Program-made: the position numbers and the translations under genes | In this document: one piece after another, positions 28,070 to 37,662 of the stretch | Numbering within the stretch: position 1 is the stretch's first letter | Layout of the letters: the number at the start of each line of letters is the position of its first letter | NCBI GenBank assembly: GCA_016938135.1 | Contig: JAFGVD010000010.1 | Coordinates: 116,075-180,074 of the forward strand | Length of the DNA stretch: 64,000 bases | DNA from: Coriobacteriia bacterium | GTDB lineage: Bacteria > Actinomycetota > Coriobacteriia > Anaerosomatales > Anaerosomataceae | Direction: 5' to 3' | Notes under the pieces: model-generated | The model's database searches: none | Seen by the model: the letters and a program-made list of their open reading frames with translations, nothing else | What the model was told of the DNA's origin: nothing

Positions 28070-30244
28070 GTGGCGGAACCTGAAGAGGACATGCGCGCCC
28101 CTGAACCGGTCGAGCGGTTTGTCAAACAGCTTTTGGTGACTTACAAGGCGGTGAAGCTCTACCCGCCGGGGAGCGACATACCTCGCGAGAACGCGCGTGA
28201 TGCACTGCTCTTGTTACGCTACTTGCTGAGAGAGCGCGCCGATATCCGGTTCTATGTCCTCAAAGACGGGCTGGTGGTCGACGGCGGTCGGGTGTTGCCC
28301 GGTAGGTCCGCGTTTGACGAGTTCGGCCGAGAGTTCTATTCCCATGGTGTCGCCGAAGTCCGCTTCCACACCGGCATCTCCGAGCGGGAGCTCACCGAGT
28401 TCTTCGCGGTGCTCAAAGACAGTCCGCAAAACGTGCTGTCCGCGGGTGGTTTTGAGGCGAGGATGTGGGAGCGTCAGATCGACAACATCACGGTGCGCGA
28501 GGCGAACACCAAGATAGTCGACGCGGCTGTGCATCAAGAGGACCTCGATGAGTCACCCGACGAGAAGTGGCCGCCTTCCAACGATGTCATCGACGCCATC
28601 ATGGAGCGTGGTCATCTTGCGCGACCCCGAGACCAACGGCTGCTCGTTCGTTTCGTGCAGAGCCCGCGCCTGGTCGGGCGATATCTCCAGGAGACGGCAC
28701 ACGGTCGGGGTGCGGAAGTCTCCATGAGTCGGTTGGCGACGGTCGTCACCGAGTTCGCGCGACTTGCCGGGGGAGAGCTGGCTGAAGACCAGCCGATACT
28801 GCAGCGCTCTGTGGCCGAGGCCGTCATGGGACTGGAGCCGTCCACCAGACAACGTCTGCTGGCGAATCACCTTCTTGAAGAGGCGCGCGTCGATGATGCC
28901 GTAGCTGGCATCTTGCGGCAGCTCGATCTTGGCGAGGTGTGCCGTGCACTCGTCACCGTGCTCAGCGAGGACCCGGTGTCCCAGGAGGGGTTGTCGCGCG
29001 CCATACGCAATCTCGCTGCCATCAGTCTTGCTGGCCGAGAAGACGTCCTGACCGCCGCCAAGAAGGCCATGCAAGACGCGGGCGTTTCCATGTCGGCTAC
29101 CGCGGCCGTCTTGGAGGATGCCGCGCCGACCACGCTCCAGGCTCAGTCCAATGAGCGCCCCGCGGCTCAGGAAGAGCTCGCAAGTATTTTGCGTCTTGTT
29201 GACCTGGCTCCCCAGGAGCGGAACGCGGAAGACGCTGACGAAGACGTTGTTGCGCTGAAGACCGAGGTCGTTCGAGGCGTGAGCGATGGCGACATCCTCT
29301 CGACTCTCGTGTCGATCGCGTCTTTGGAAAGACGCCCTGACACGTTCGCATCCTTGCTTGCTCTGGTCGAGGACAACCTCGCGCTGTTGATCGAGTGGGG
29401 TGAGTTCGAAGCCGCGACGCATGTTGCTTCGGTTCTGGTCGCCCTTGAAGCCGACGAGACACTGGTGCCTGAGCAACGAATGCGGGTGCGGACGGCCATA
29501 GGGGCGCTTGCCAGTCCCAGGGCCATGTACCTGGTCAACCAGGCTATCCGAGTCTATGAGACGGGGACACCCGAGCACGAATCCAGTCGCCGTTTCCTTG
29601 AGGTGCTGGGCGGACACGCGATACCGCCGCTTCTTGAGGCGCTGGCCGATGAACCCGACATGGCTGGACGCAAGTCGCTTGTCGATCTGCTCTCCGGATT
29701 TGCGGGCAACCATGTGGAACGTCTGGGCTCACATGTCACGGACGGGCGCTGGTACTTCGTGCGAAACGTCGTGTCTATTCTGGGAGCGACGCGCTCATCG
29801 GCGGTCTTGCCCTACCTCAACCGAACCATCCGGCACGCAGACGTACGTGTGCGCAGAGAGACGATCCGCGCATTGTCCGGGATCCGCGACAGAATGGCCG
29901 AGGAGATGCTTGTCTCGGCGCTGTCTGATCAAGACGAGCAGAACGTCCGGCTGGCGGCACGCTATCTGGGAACGATGAGCGCGCGTGGCGCCGTTAGGGC
30001 GTTGTCTATCGTCGCAAAGGGCGAGGGTCGCGGCAACCGCGACATAGGACCGCGCGTCGAGGCGATAGAGGCTCTTGGCAAGATAGGCGATCTCTCCGCC
30101 AAGCCTGTGTTGGAGAGCCTTGCCAAGCAGCGGGGCCTCATGCGCTCCGGCCGCTCGCGTGAAGTCAGGACAGCCGCCGAGTTCGCATTGGTTACGCTCA
30201 CCTCAGGTAGGTCACGCACGTCGACAGGGGAGGGCGCATCATGA
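28070..30244 (+). CDS. HEAT-repeat protein with N-terminal 'YPxxxP' module
   Basis: 724 aa; N-term 'TYKAVKLYPPGSDIPRENARDAL'; HEAT repeats 'NRTIRHADVRVRRETIRALSGI'. Confidence 0.85.
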   Translation: MAEPEEDMRAPEPVERFVKQLLVTYKAVKLYPPGSDIPRENARDALLLLRYLLRERADIRFYVLKDGLVVDGGRVLPGRSAFDEFGREFYSHGVAEVRFHTGISERELTEFFAVLKDSPQNVLSAGGFEARMWERQIDNITVREANTKIVDAAVHQEDLDESPDEKWPPSNDVIDAIMERGHLARPRDQRLLVRFVQSPRLVGRYLQETAHGRGAEVSMSRLATVVTEFARLAGGELAEDQPILQRSVAEAVMGLEPSTRQRLLANHLLEEARVDDAVAGILRQLDLGEVCRALVTVLSEDPVSQEGLSRAIRNLAAISLAGREDVLTAAKKAMQDAGVSMSATAAVLEDAAPTTLQAQSNERPAAQEELASILRLVDLAPQERNAEDADEDVVALKTEVVRGVSDGDILSTLVSIASLERRPDTFASLLALVEDNLALLIEWGEFEAATHVASVLVALEADETLVPEQRMRVRTAIGALASPRAMYLVNQAIRVYETGTPEHESSRRFLEVLGGHAIPPLLEALADEPDMAGRKSLVDLLSGFAGNHVERLGSHVTDGRWYFVRNVVSILGATRSSAVLPYLNRTIRHADVRVRRETIRALSGIRDRMAEEMLVSALSDQDEQNVRLAARYLGTMSARGAVRALSIVAKGEGRGNRDIGPRVEAIEALGKIGDLSAKPVLESLAKQRGLMRSGRSREVRTAAEFALVTLTSGRSRTSTGEGAS

Positions 30245-31725
30245 GTGACGCGCATGAACCCGACAAGGCCCAGGATGTCCAAGGAGCAGGCTCCGGGACT
30301 CCGGATATAGAACACATTCTGGAAGAGGCGGTGCCCGAAGGGCCTGCACGCAAGTTCTCTCATACGCAGGTAGGCAGGCTCCGAGACGTCCTGGCAAGGC
30401 TCTATGCGTTGAGGCGCACGATTCGCTTCTATCCGCTTGACCACCCGGCAACCGCGCAGGTCATCGACGAGCTGTATCCCGCGATCACCCGCTACCACGA
30501 CGAGGGCGTCGATCTTCCCATCACCTTCTATGAAGACGAACTGCTCTTGGGTGAGCAGCTTTTGGCCGAGGATAGCGTTCTTTTCGATCAATTGATCCGT
30601 GATATGACCGCCCTCAATGTAGGGACCTTGTGTTTCAAGGCAGGACTCCAGCGAGATGAGCTTCTCCGCTTCGCGTCGGTTCTGAGCAACGACTCGGAAA
30701 GCGTCGAGAAGCGCGGCGGCATCAAGGCGCTCATGGATGTTGCCGGACTCACCCATATCGAAGTGAGCCCTGTGACCGTGTTGCGGGAGACAGCGCCCGC
30801 CGGGGACGCGCGCAAGGCGGCCAGGGAGTCCTACAACGACGCTGTGGACCTGCTGCGCGAGCTGGACCATCTCGTTCGCGGCAATGAGACGCTTAACGTC
30901 CCGCGCGTGAAGGCCAGTGTTCGCAGTCTGGTGGATAACGTGCTCGCCAACCGCTACGCCATGCTCGAGCTCTCCGGACTCAAGAGCTACGACGAATACA
31001 CCTTCTACCACTCAGTCAATGTGGCGATCTTGTCGCTCGCGCTGGGGTCCACGCTCACCAAGGAGTACCGTTTCCTCTCCACTCTTGGAGTAGGGGCGCT
31101 ACTTCACGACGTAGGCAAGATGACGATCGCCGCAGAGACGCTGAACAAGCCCGGCCCGCTTACCTCTGAGGAGTGGGTGTCGGTGCGTCAGCACCCGGTG
31201 CTCGGTGCGGAGCATGCGGCCCTGACCCCTGGGCTCGACAAGGCCTCGCTCGTCGTCATATTCGAACACCACATGCGCTACGACCTAACCGGCTACCCGC
31301 AGCAGGTCTCTTCCCGGCCGCAGCATCTGGCAAGCCGCATCGTCGCCGTTGCTGACGCGTTCGATGCCATGACGTCCAAGCGTTCCTACAGCTCTCCGCG
31401 TATGCAGTCCGAGGCGATCGAGGTCCTCGCTCGAAACGCGGGAACCGCGCTTGACCCCACTCTTGTCCGGCTGTTCGTCAACCTGATGGGCGCGTACCCT
31501 CCGCGCTCAATCGTGCGCCTTTCAACGGGGGAAACGGCTATCGTCGTCAGTCCCAGTCCCAGAGATCCGCTGCGGCCGGTCGTGCGCATCATCGCCAACG
31601 CAGTCGGGGGCATGATAGACCCTGTGGACGTCGACCTCTCAAACCCGGAAGTCGCTGGTGCACGGGAGGTTCGGGCGTGCCTGGATCCCACAGGAGTCAA
31701 CGTGGACGTGGCCGACTTCCTCTAA
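30241..31725 (+). CDS. HD-GYP domain protein with N-terminal 'YPxxxP' module
   Basis: 494 aa; 'LLHDVGKMTIAAETLNKPGPLTSEEW', 'FEHHMRYDLTGYP', 'SRIVAVADAFDAMTS'; N-term 'LRRTIRFYPLDHPATAQVIDEL'. Confidence 0.93.
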   Translation: MSDAHEPDKAQDVQGAGSGTPDIEHILEEAVPEGPARKFSHTQVGRLRDVLARLYALRRTIRFYPLDHPATAQVIDELYPAITRYHDEGVDLPITFYEDELLLGEQLLAEDSVLFDQLIRDMTALNVGTLCFKAGLQRDELLRFASVLSNDSESVEKRGGIKALMDVAGLTHIEVSPVTVLRETAPAGDARKAARESYNDAVDLLRELDHLVRGNETLNVPRVKASVRSLVDNVLANRYAMLELSGLKSYDEYTFYHSVNVAILSLALGSTLTKEYRFLSTLGVGALLHDVGKMTIAAETLNKPGPLTSEEWVSVRQHPVLGAEHAALTPGLDKASLVVIFEHHMRYDLTGYPQQVSSRPQHLASRIVAVADAFDAMTSKRSYSSPRMQSEAIEVLARNAGTALDPTLVRLFVNLMGAYPPRSIVRLSTGETAIVVSPSPRDPLRPVVRIIANAVGGMIDPVDVDLSNPEVAGAREVRACLDPTGVNVDVADFL

Positions 31726-31789
31726 GACGTCGGATAGGACGCCCTACTCGGGTACGATACATCAGTACGCACCCTATGAAGGGAGACCT

Positions 31790-34540
31790 ATGGCCGACGT
31801 CTCGCTCAGGCGACCTCGTGCCCTCACTATCGTCATCGCCGTCGTCATCGCACTGTTCGCAGTCTCAGGTGGCGTCGCCACCTTCTATACAGACCTGCTG
31901 TGGTTCGAAGACCTAGGTCAGCAAGGGGTCTTTTGGACGACCCTGGTCTCGGAGTGGGGTGTCGGACTGCTGTTTGCCGGCGTCTTCTTCGTGATCATGT
32001 ACATCAACTTGCGGATCGCGCGGGCCATGGCGCCCTCGGTGGTGCTGAGCAGCACCGATGAGATCGGTTTCCGATATGAGATGGCGATCCAGCAGATCCG
32101 GGAAGTCATCGACCGCTTCTTCGGCTGGCTCCTGCTTGGAGTGAGCGCCTTCACTGCACTCGCTTCAGGAGTGTCCATGTCCGCCAACTGGGTGGACTTC
32201 CAGCTGTGGTTGAACCAGGTCCCGTTCGGGGTGACCGACCCGCAGTTCGGCAAAGACCTGGCGTTCTACTTCTTCACAGTGCCCGCCTACCGCATCGTCG
32301 CCGATTGGCTCACCGGCGCCCTTCTCATCACGCTTCTGCTGACCGCAGCGGTGCATGTGCTCACCGGCGCGATCCGTCCATGGGCGCGCCTCAAGGGCTT
32401 CGATCCGCACGTCAAGGCGCATCTCTCGGTGCTGGCCGGACTCATCGTCGTGGTGCGGGCCTTTGTGTATTGGCTCGACATCTATGACCTGAACTTCTCT
32501 CCAAGAGGCCAGGTGCTGGGCGCGTCCTACACCGATATCCATGCTCAGCTCCCGGCACTTCAGATCCTGATCGTCATAGCGGTGTTGTCGGGCATCGTGC
32601 TTATCGCCAACATCCGGTTCAAAGGCTGGAAGCTCCCCGCTATCGCCTTCGGTGTCTGGATAGCAGCCTCGATCCTGGTGGGCGGCGTCTATCCGGCGTT
32701 GGTTCAGCAGTTCCGGGTGGACCCTAACGAGGTCGCCGCCGAAGCGCCCTACATCGAGCGCAACATCGAGATGACGCGACTGGCCTTCGGGCTTGAGGAG
32801 ATCGAAGTCAGGGCTTTCCCTGCCGAGGAGAGCCTGGTGGCAAGCGATATCGCCGCAAACAGCCAGACGATCGAGAACGTCCGCCTGTGGGATCCGGAGA
32901 TCGTGGCGCAAAGCTACCAGCAGCTTCAGGGCATCCGTCCGTACTACGACTTCGTTGACGTGGACATCGACCGCTATGAGATCGATGGCGCGAGCCGCCA
33001 GGTGCTCATCTCCGTACGTGAGATGAACGTAGGCCAGCTTGCCGAGCAGGCTCAGACATGGGTCAACCAGCACCTGGTTTACACGCACGGATACGGTGTG
33101 GTCGTGTCGCCGGTCAACGAAGTGACCGGACAAGGGTTGCCTGACTTCATCGTGAAAGACATTCCGCCAAGCGGGTCGGGCATCCTGGAGGTGGAAGAGC
33201 CTGGGATCTACTTCGGCGAGCAGGCGACCAACTACGTGATCGCCGCTACCGATCTTGAGGAGTTCGACTATCCGGTGGGGGACCAGAACGCCACCACGAG
33301 CTATGCTGGCACAAGCGGCGTCCCCATGGGCGGGCTTGTCACGCGTGCCGCGTTCGCGCTGCGCTTCTCGGCGCCTCAGCTGTTGTTCAGCTCCTACATC
33401 ACTCCGGACAGCCAGGTGCTGTTCCGCCGCTCGCTGGCCGAGCGCATCGACGCGCTGGCTCCGTGGCTCATGAGAGACGGCGACCCGTACCCCACCATCA
33501 TCGACGGTCGCGTGGTGTGGATCGTTGACGGGTACACGACGTCGTCGCGCTTTCCCTATTCGGAGCCCGTGTACGGTGACCTCAACTACATGCGCAACAG
33601 CGTGAAGATCACCGTCGATGCGTACGACGGCACAACTACTCTGTATGCCTTCGATGAGACCGACCCGCTGCTTGCCACCTGGCGTGCAGTGTTCCCGGAC
33701 CTGATCAGGCCCGCTTCCGAGATACCCGACGAGGTGCGCGAGCACTTCCGTTACCCCGAGGACCTGTTCCGCGTGCAGGCCGAGGTCTACAAGACCTATC
33801 ACATGCAAGATCCGCAGGTCTTCTACAACAAGGAGGATCAGTGGGCCCTGCCCGGTGAGACCGCCGACGGCACAGGCGCGGCCATGGACCCGTTCTACGT
33901 CCTGATGCAGTTGCCCGAGGAGCCCGCAGAAGACTTCATGATGATGATGCCGTTCACTCCCCGGAACAAAGACAACATGATCGGCTGGATGGCCGCCAAG
34001 TCCGACCCCGAGGACTACGGGCGTCGCGTCGTCTACACGTTCCCCAAGCAAAAGCTCGTGCTGGGTCCGGAGCAGGTGGGTGCGCGCATCAACCAAGACC
34101 CGGTCATCAGCCAGCAGCTGACGCTGTGGAACCAGCGGGGAAGCGGGGTCTTGCTGGGCAATCAGCTCGTGATCCCTATCGACACGTCCATCGTCTATAT
34201 CCAGCCGCTATATCTGCAGGCCGAGAAGACCGCTATGCCGCAGCTTACGCGCGTCATCGTGGCGTATGGCGACAAGGTGGCCATGGAGGCCGACCTCACC
34301 AAGGCGCTAGCCGCCGTGTTCGGGGACGGTCCTACGACTACTACGCCGTCTGTGGACGGGGGCGACACGCCGGTCCTGACGGGCGACGATGCTCTTCTCG
34401 CACAGGAGCTCTATCTGAAGGCGATCGAGGCGCAGAAGAGCGGAGACTGGGCGGCTTACGGTAGCTACCTAGAGCAGCTTGGAGCGGTGCTGGAGCGGCT
34501 CTCAGGCTTGCCTTCGGAGCCCGCAACAGCAACTCCATAG
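31790..34540 (+). CDS. UPF0182 family large membrane protein (COG1615)
   Basis: Start MADVSLRRPRALTIVIAVVIALFAVSGGVATFYTDLLWFEDLGQQGVFWTT; long conserved soluble region; acidic/Pro-rich tail. Confidence 0.95.
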   Translation: MADVSLRRPRALTIVIAVVIALFAVSGGVATFYTDLLWFEDLGQQGVFWTTLVSEWGVGLLFAGVFFVIMYINLRIARAMAPSVVLSSTDEIGFRYEMAIQQIREVIDRFFGWLLLGVSAFTALASGVSMSANWVDFQLWLNQVPFGVTDPQFGKDLAFYFFTVPAYRIVADWLTGALLITLLLTAAVHVLTGAIRPWARLKGFDPHVKAHLSVLAGLIVVVRAFVYWLDIYDLNFSPRGQVLGASYTDIHAQLPALQILIVIAVLSGIVLIANIRFKGWKLPAIAFGVWIAASILVGGVYPALVQQFRVDPNEVAAEAPYIERNIEMTRLAFGLEEIEVRAFPAEESLVASDIAANSQTIENVRLWDPEIVAQSYQQLQGIRPYYDFVDVDIDRYEIDGASRQVLISVREMNVGQLAEQAQTWVNQHLVYTHGYGVVVSPVNEVTGQGLPDFIVKDIPPSGSGILEVEEPGIYFGEQATNYVIAATDLEEFDYPVGDQNATTSYAGTSGVPMGGLVTRAAFALRFSAPQLLFSSYITPDSQVLFRRSLAERIDALAPWLMRDGDPYPTIIDGRVVWIVDGYTTSSRFPYSEPVYGDLNYMRNSVKITVDAYDGTTTLYAFDETDPLLATWRAVFPDLIRPASEIPDEVREHFRYPEDLFRVQAEVYKTYHMQDPQVFYNKEDQWALPGETADGTGAAMDPFYVLMQLPEEPAEDFMMMMPFTPRNKDNMIGWMAAKSDPEDYGRRVVYTFPKQKLVLGPEQVGARINQDPVISQQLTLWNQRGSGVLLGNQLVIPIDTSIVYIQPLYLQAEKTAMPQLTRVIVAYGDKVAMEADLTKALAAVFGDGPTTTTPSVDGGDTPVLTGDDALLAQELYLKAIEAQKSGDWAAYGSYLEQLGAVLERLSGLPSEPATATP

Positions 34541-34560
34541 GCGAGCACGGTAGATCATAG

Positions 34561-34602
34561 AGCGAACGAGTGTTCGATTCCGGGCACTCGTTCGCTGGTT
34601 TT
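34561..34602 (+). terminator. Rho-independent terminator after UPF0182 gene
   Basis: AGCGAACGAGTG-ttcgattccggG-CACTCGTTCGCT followed by ggtttt. Confidence 0.75.
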
Positions 34603-34933
34603 CTGGCACACTCTGTGCTAACGTACTCCGCTGTTGACTTGAAAGGGGCATCACTGGCGTTCGAATCGGCCATTCAGGCGGTTCGTCGGACCTGCGCCGA
34701 AAGTGCCCGAACAGCGAACCGAAGCGAAGCGCCCGTAGCTTCGCACCAGGATCATCGGTCCAGCCACAACAGCATAGCTTGCGCTTGTTATGGCCGAGGC
34801 GGCGATGCGCCGATCCACGCGGCCAGGTACGAGACAGCTAGCTCCTCCCCCTTCTTCTCCGCTGTCGACACATTCCGTGTCCATTCTTGTGCCTGGGACG
34901 CCGCCTGTTCTGTAGTCGGACCCGGAGGTACGT

Positions 34934-35551
34934 GTGAAGGTATCAAGTAGTCGAATGAAGCTGGTCCCCGCCACTTTGGCGCTGACGGGCGCAGTTGCTC
35001 TTGTGCTTGCCGGTATGGCAGGTATCGCGCTCGCACCGCTGCAGACCGCTGAGGCCGCAACGGTGTTGCGTTTGGACGAGGCACCCGAAGTGACCACAGC
35101 CGAGGGAACCACCTTTGACGCCGCCGCCAAGAGCGAGTTGCTCAAGGCCGGCAGTGAGACGAGCAAAGCCAAGACCGCTTCGGCGACCAAGACGGCAACG
35201 GAAGTGCCCAGTGCCGCGAAGCGCACCACCACCCGCACAACCACCGTTTCGCGCTCGAGCAGCGCCAGCGGTTGGAGCACCGCAAGAGTCTCGTGGTATG
35301 GCCCCGGATTCTATGGCAACACGATGGCTGGTGGCGGCACTCTCACACCTACAAGCATGGTCGTCGCGCATCGTTCCCTTGCGTTCGGGACTCGCATCGA
35401 GTTCAAGTACAACGGTAAGACCTGCGTGGCTGTTGTACAGGACCGCGGACCGTACGTGAGCGGTCGTACGTTCGATCTTGGCCCCGGCACCGCGAAGGCG
35501 CTTGGTTTTTCGGGCGTTGGCACCGTGAGCTATCGAATACTCGGCAAGTAG
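34934..35551 (+). CDS. RlpA-like / double-psi beta-barrel secreted protein
   Basis: 'STARVSWYGPGFYGNTMAGGGTLTPTSMVVAHRSLAFGTRIEFKYNGKTCVAVVQDRGPYVSGRTFDLGPGTAKALGFSGVGTVSYRIL'; N-terminal signal segment. Confidence 0.92.
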   Translation: MKVSSSRMKLVPATLALTGAVALVLAGMAGIALAPLQTAEAATVLRLDEAPEVTTAEGTTFDAAAKSELLKAGSETSKAKTASATKTATEVPSAAKRTTTRTTTVSRSSSASGWSTARVSWYGPGFYGNTMAGGGTLTPTSMVVAHRSLAFGTRIEFKYNGKTCVAVVQDRGPYVSGRTFDLGPGTAKALGFSGVGTVSYRILGK

Positions 35552-35570
35552 CACTTCTCGCACTGTTCAA

Positions 35571-35609
35571 AGGGGTCGGCCGCCTTCGGGTTGCCGGCCT
35601 CTTTGCTTT
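35571..35609 (+). terminator. Rho-independent terminator after rlpA-like gene
   Basis: ggGGTCGGCcgCC-ttcg-GGttGCCGGCCtctttgctttg hairpin with T-rich tail. Confidence 0.75.
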
Positions 35610-35678
35610 GGGGACGTAGCGAGTGAGTTGCGTTAGGGTATGTATGAAACGTCGTACCCGAAGAAGGGGGCATCACGC

Positions 35679-36026
35679 ATGGCTGATCCTGATACCGCGC
35701 CTGAGGCACCGAAGACTGGCATTGAGGGGATAATCGACGCCGTCGCCGACCTGCTGCAGACAGCGTCTGATTGGGTGCGTCAGGAAGCCGAGACTGTGGT
35801 CCGCGAGAAGGTCGTGAAACCTATCCAGCGCCTGGGGCTGACGCTTGTCTCGGCCAGTGCTGCCGGCTGTCTGCTTGTCGTGGGGCTCATCTTCATCGCG
35901 GTGGGGCTCTTCGTCTTGCTCGGCGAGTGGATCACCTACCCCGGCGCGCTTCTCGCCATTGGCGGAGTCTACGTTCTTGTATCACTCGTGTTCATCGTCA
36001 TCAAAGTGAGGATGATGCAGAAATGA
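35679..36026 (+). CDS. Small phage-holin-superfamily-like membrane protein
   Basis: MADPDTAPEAPKTGIEGIIDAVADLLQTASDWVRQEAE... two TM helices. Confidence 0.65.
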   Translation: MADPDTAPEAPKTGIEGIIDAVADLLQTASDWVRQEAETVVREKVVKPIQRLGLTLVSASAAGCLLVVGLIFIAVGLFVLLGEWITYPGALLAIGGVYVLVSLVFIVIKVRMMQK

Positions 36027-36211
36027 CCCCGGTCGACGCTCCTATCACGGTAGAGGATCTGCGCGGCAAAGCGATGCATATCAAAGACATGGCCGAGGGT
36101 GAGGTTCGTGAGCTCACACAAGAGAAGGCGACGAAGCTCGTTGGCGTTGGCGTTGTAGCGGCGCTCGCTGTCGTCTCGCTGGCGTACTACCTGGGGACGC
36201 GACGGGGCTGA
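36023..36211 (+). CDS. Small single-TM hypothetical protein
   Basis: ATGA overlap with upstream ORF; MTPVDAPITVEDLRGKAMHIKDMAEGEVRELTQEKATKLVGVGVVAALAVVSLAYYLGTRRG. Confidence 0.65.
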   Translation: MTPVDAPITVEDLRGKAMHIKDMAEGEVRELTQEKATKLVGVGVVAALAVVSLAYYLGTRRG

Positions 36212-36238
36212 TCGTCGCGCGGTCGTTTGGGGGGTGGG

Positions 36239-36700
36239 ATGCACGTCAACAGTGTCACGGTCTGCGCGGACCGTATCGATGTCATCGTCAGAGTCAACGA
36301 TGACGAGCGCCTGCGTACTTCGGGGGATGAGGCAATGGTGCAGCGGGCTCTGGATCTTCTGCCGGGCCTCAGGCAGCATATCTGCGACAACGCTCAAGGA
36401 GTCACTTTCGCCGAGGAGATCACCGATACTGAAGTCCCGCACCTGTTCGAGCACGTGGTCATAGAGCTCATGTCCAGGGCTGGATCGCCTCGTGACCTGA
36501 GGGGCGAGACGCAGTGGGACTTCAGCCGCGATGGTCACGGCACCTTCCGGGTCTCGTTCGAGTACGACGACGATCTCGTCTGTCTGGGTGCTATCAAGAC
36601 CGCGGACCGCGTGATGGCGCACATCCTGGGAGATGCGGATGCGCCTGATGTGGACGGCGAGACGGCACGCTTGAGAGACCTTAGGGTCCGGGTATCGTAG
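36239..36700 (+). CDS. Stand-alone protein resembling the N-terminal domain of cyanophycin synthetase
   Basis: 'LLPGLRQHICDNA...EVPHLFEHVVIELMSRAG...TQWDFSRDGHGTFRVSFEYDDDLVCLGAIKTADRVMAHIL' resembles the CphA N-terminal '(H/V)xEHVALELQxLAG' region (recalled, not aligned). Confidence 0.55.
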   Translation: MHVNSVTVCADRIDVIVRVNDDERLRTSGDEAMVQRALDLLPGLRQHICDNAQGVTFAEEITDTEVPHLFEHVVIELMSRAGSPRDLRGETQWDFSRDGHGTFRVSFEYDDDLVCLGAIKTADRVMAHILGDADAPDVDGETARLRDLRVRVS

Positions 36701-36741
36701 GCGGTGGCTGGCAGTCCGGATAGTGAGGCTGGTGCGGCCGG

Positions 36742-37662
36742 TCAGCTCGCGTTGCCCTGGCGTTTGTCGGTTTCGGCTGGCGTCTTATACGCTTTTGCAA
36801 AGAACTCGATGAACGCTGCCGCCGACGGGGTGAGTTCTCGACCCTTGGGGTACACGAGCCCGATGTCTGTGAACAAGGGCTCGGTCAACGGTATGGTCGA
36901 GATGGTCGGTTCGGTTCGTCCATGGGTCAGCCCACGCGGCAGCGTTGTGATCCCGATGTTCTTGCTCACTGCAGCCAGCAGCGGTTCATGGCGGGCATGC
37001 GTGAAGGTGATGTTCGGGTAGAAACCGAGTCGCCTGCAGTCCTCAACAAAACGGGTGTAGATAGCGGATTCCTCTTCAAGCATGACGAAGCGCTCGTCTT
37101 TGAGCTCGACAAGGGAAGTGCGACGGGTTCGGGCGAGAGGATGGGTGTTCGAGCAGACGATAACGAGCTCGTCTCGGAACAGAGGGATCCACTCGTAGTC
37201 GTCGGTGGAGAGCAGATCCGTGCGCAAGATCGCCGCATCGAGTCGGTTGATCTCCATCCGCCTGATGATCTCACTCTGGTTTCGTTCGTACATGTCGATC
37301 TGCGTCGTCATGTTCTCGATCTGGAAGTCCGCGAAGTCCGAGTAGAGATCGTACGCGCCCATCAAGGGCAGTGTTCCAATCCGTACTCTATTCTGTGCAG
37401 TCGAGTCATAACGCTCGAGGCGCCGCAAGATGCCCTCGTAGTCCAGGTATGCCTTGTGAGCGTATTCCAGAAAAGCCTCTCCTGCCGGAGTCAGGGTGGC
37501 TCCGGCAGAACTCCGAACGAAGAGCTCGACGCCCAGCTCTTCTTCAAGGGACTTGATCTGTTTGGACAGAGCCGACTGAGAAACGTATGCATGCTCTGCG
37601 GCACTGCTGAACTTCTTGTGCCGCGCGATCGCGAGGAAGTACCGCATCTGGGTGCAGTTCAT
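36742..37662 (-). CDS. LysR family transcriptional regulator
   Basis: MNCTQMRYFLAIARHKKFSSAAEHAYVSQSALSKQIKSLEEELGVELFVRSSAGATLTPAGEAFLEYA; divergent from ubiD. Confidence 0.95.
   Translation of the reverse strand: MNCTQMRYFLAIARHKKFSSAAEHAYVSQSALSKQIKSLEEELGVELFVRSSAGATLTPAGEAFLEYAHKAYLDYEGILRRLERYDSTAQNRVRIGTLPLMGAYDLYSDFADFQIENMTTQIDMYERNQSEIIRRMEINRLDAAILRTDLLSTDDYEWIPLFRDELVIVCSNTHPLARTRRTSLVELKDERFVMLEEESAIYTRFVEDCRRLGFYPNITFTHARHEPLLAAVSKNIGITTLPRGLTHGRTEPTISTIPLTEPLFTDIGLVYPKGRELTPSAAAFIEFFAKAYKTPAETDKRQGNAS

Noticed and set aside
28553-29713. 386-aa minus-strand ORF
   Set aside because: Antisense to the HEAT-repeat protein; no supporting motif.
32165-34096. 643-aa minus-strand ORF
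   Set aside because: Antisense shadow of the UPF0182 gene; low-complexity His/Arg/Val composition and no recognisable motif.
34743-34933. c-di-AMP (ydaO-yuaA) riboswitch call upstream of the RlpA-like gene
   Set aside because: Only one short segment resembles the consensus; the GGGGGA..CC and GGGGTGAATC elements are absent, so not listed as a feature.
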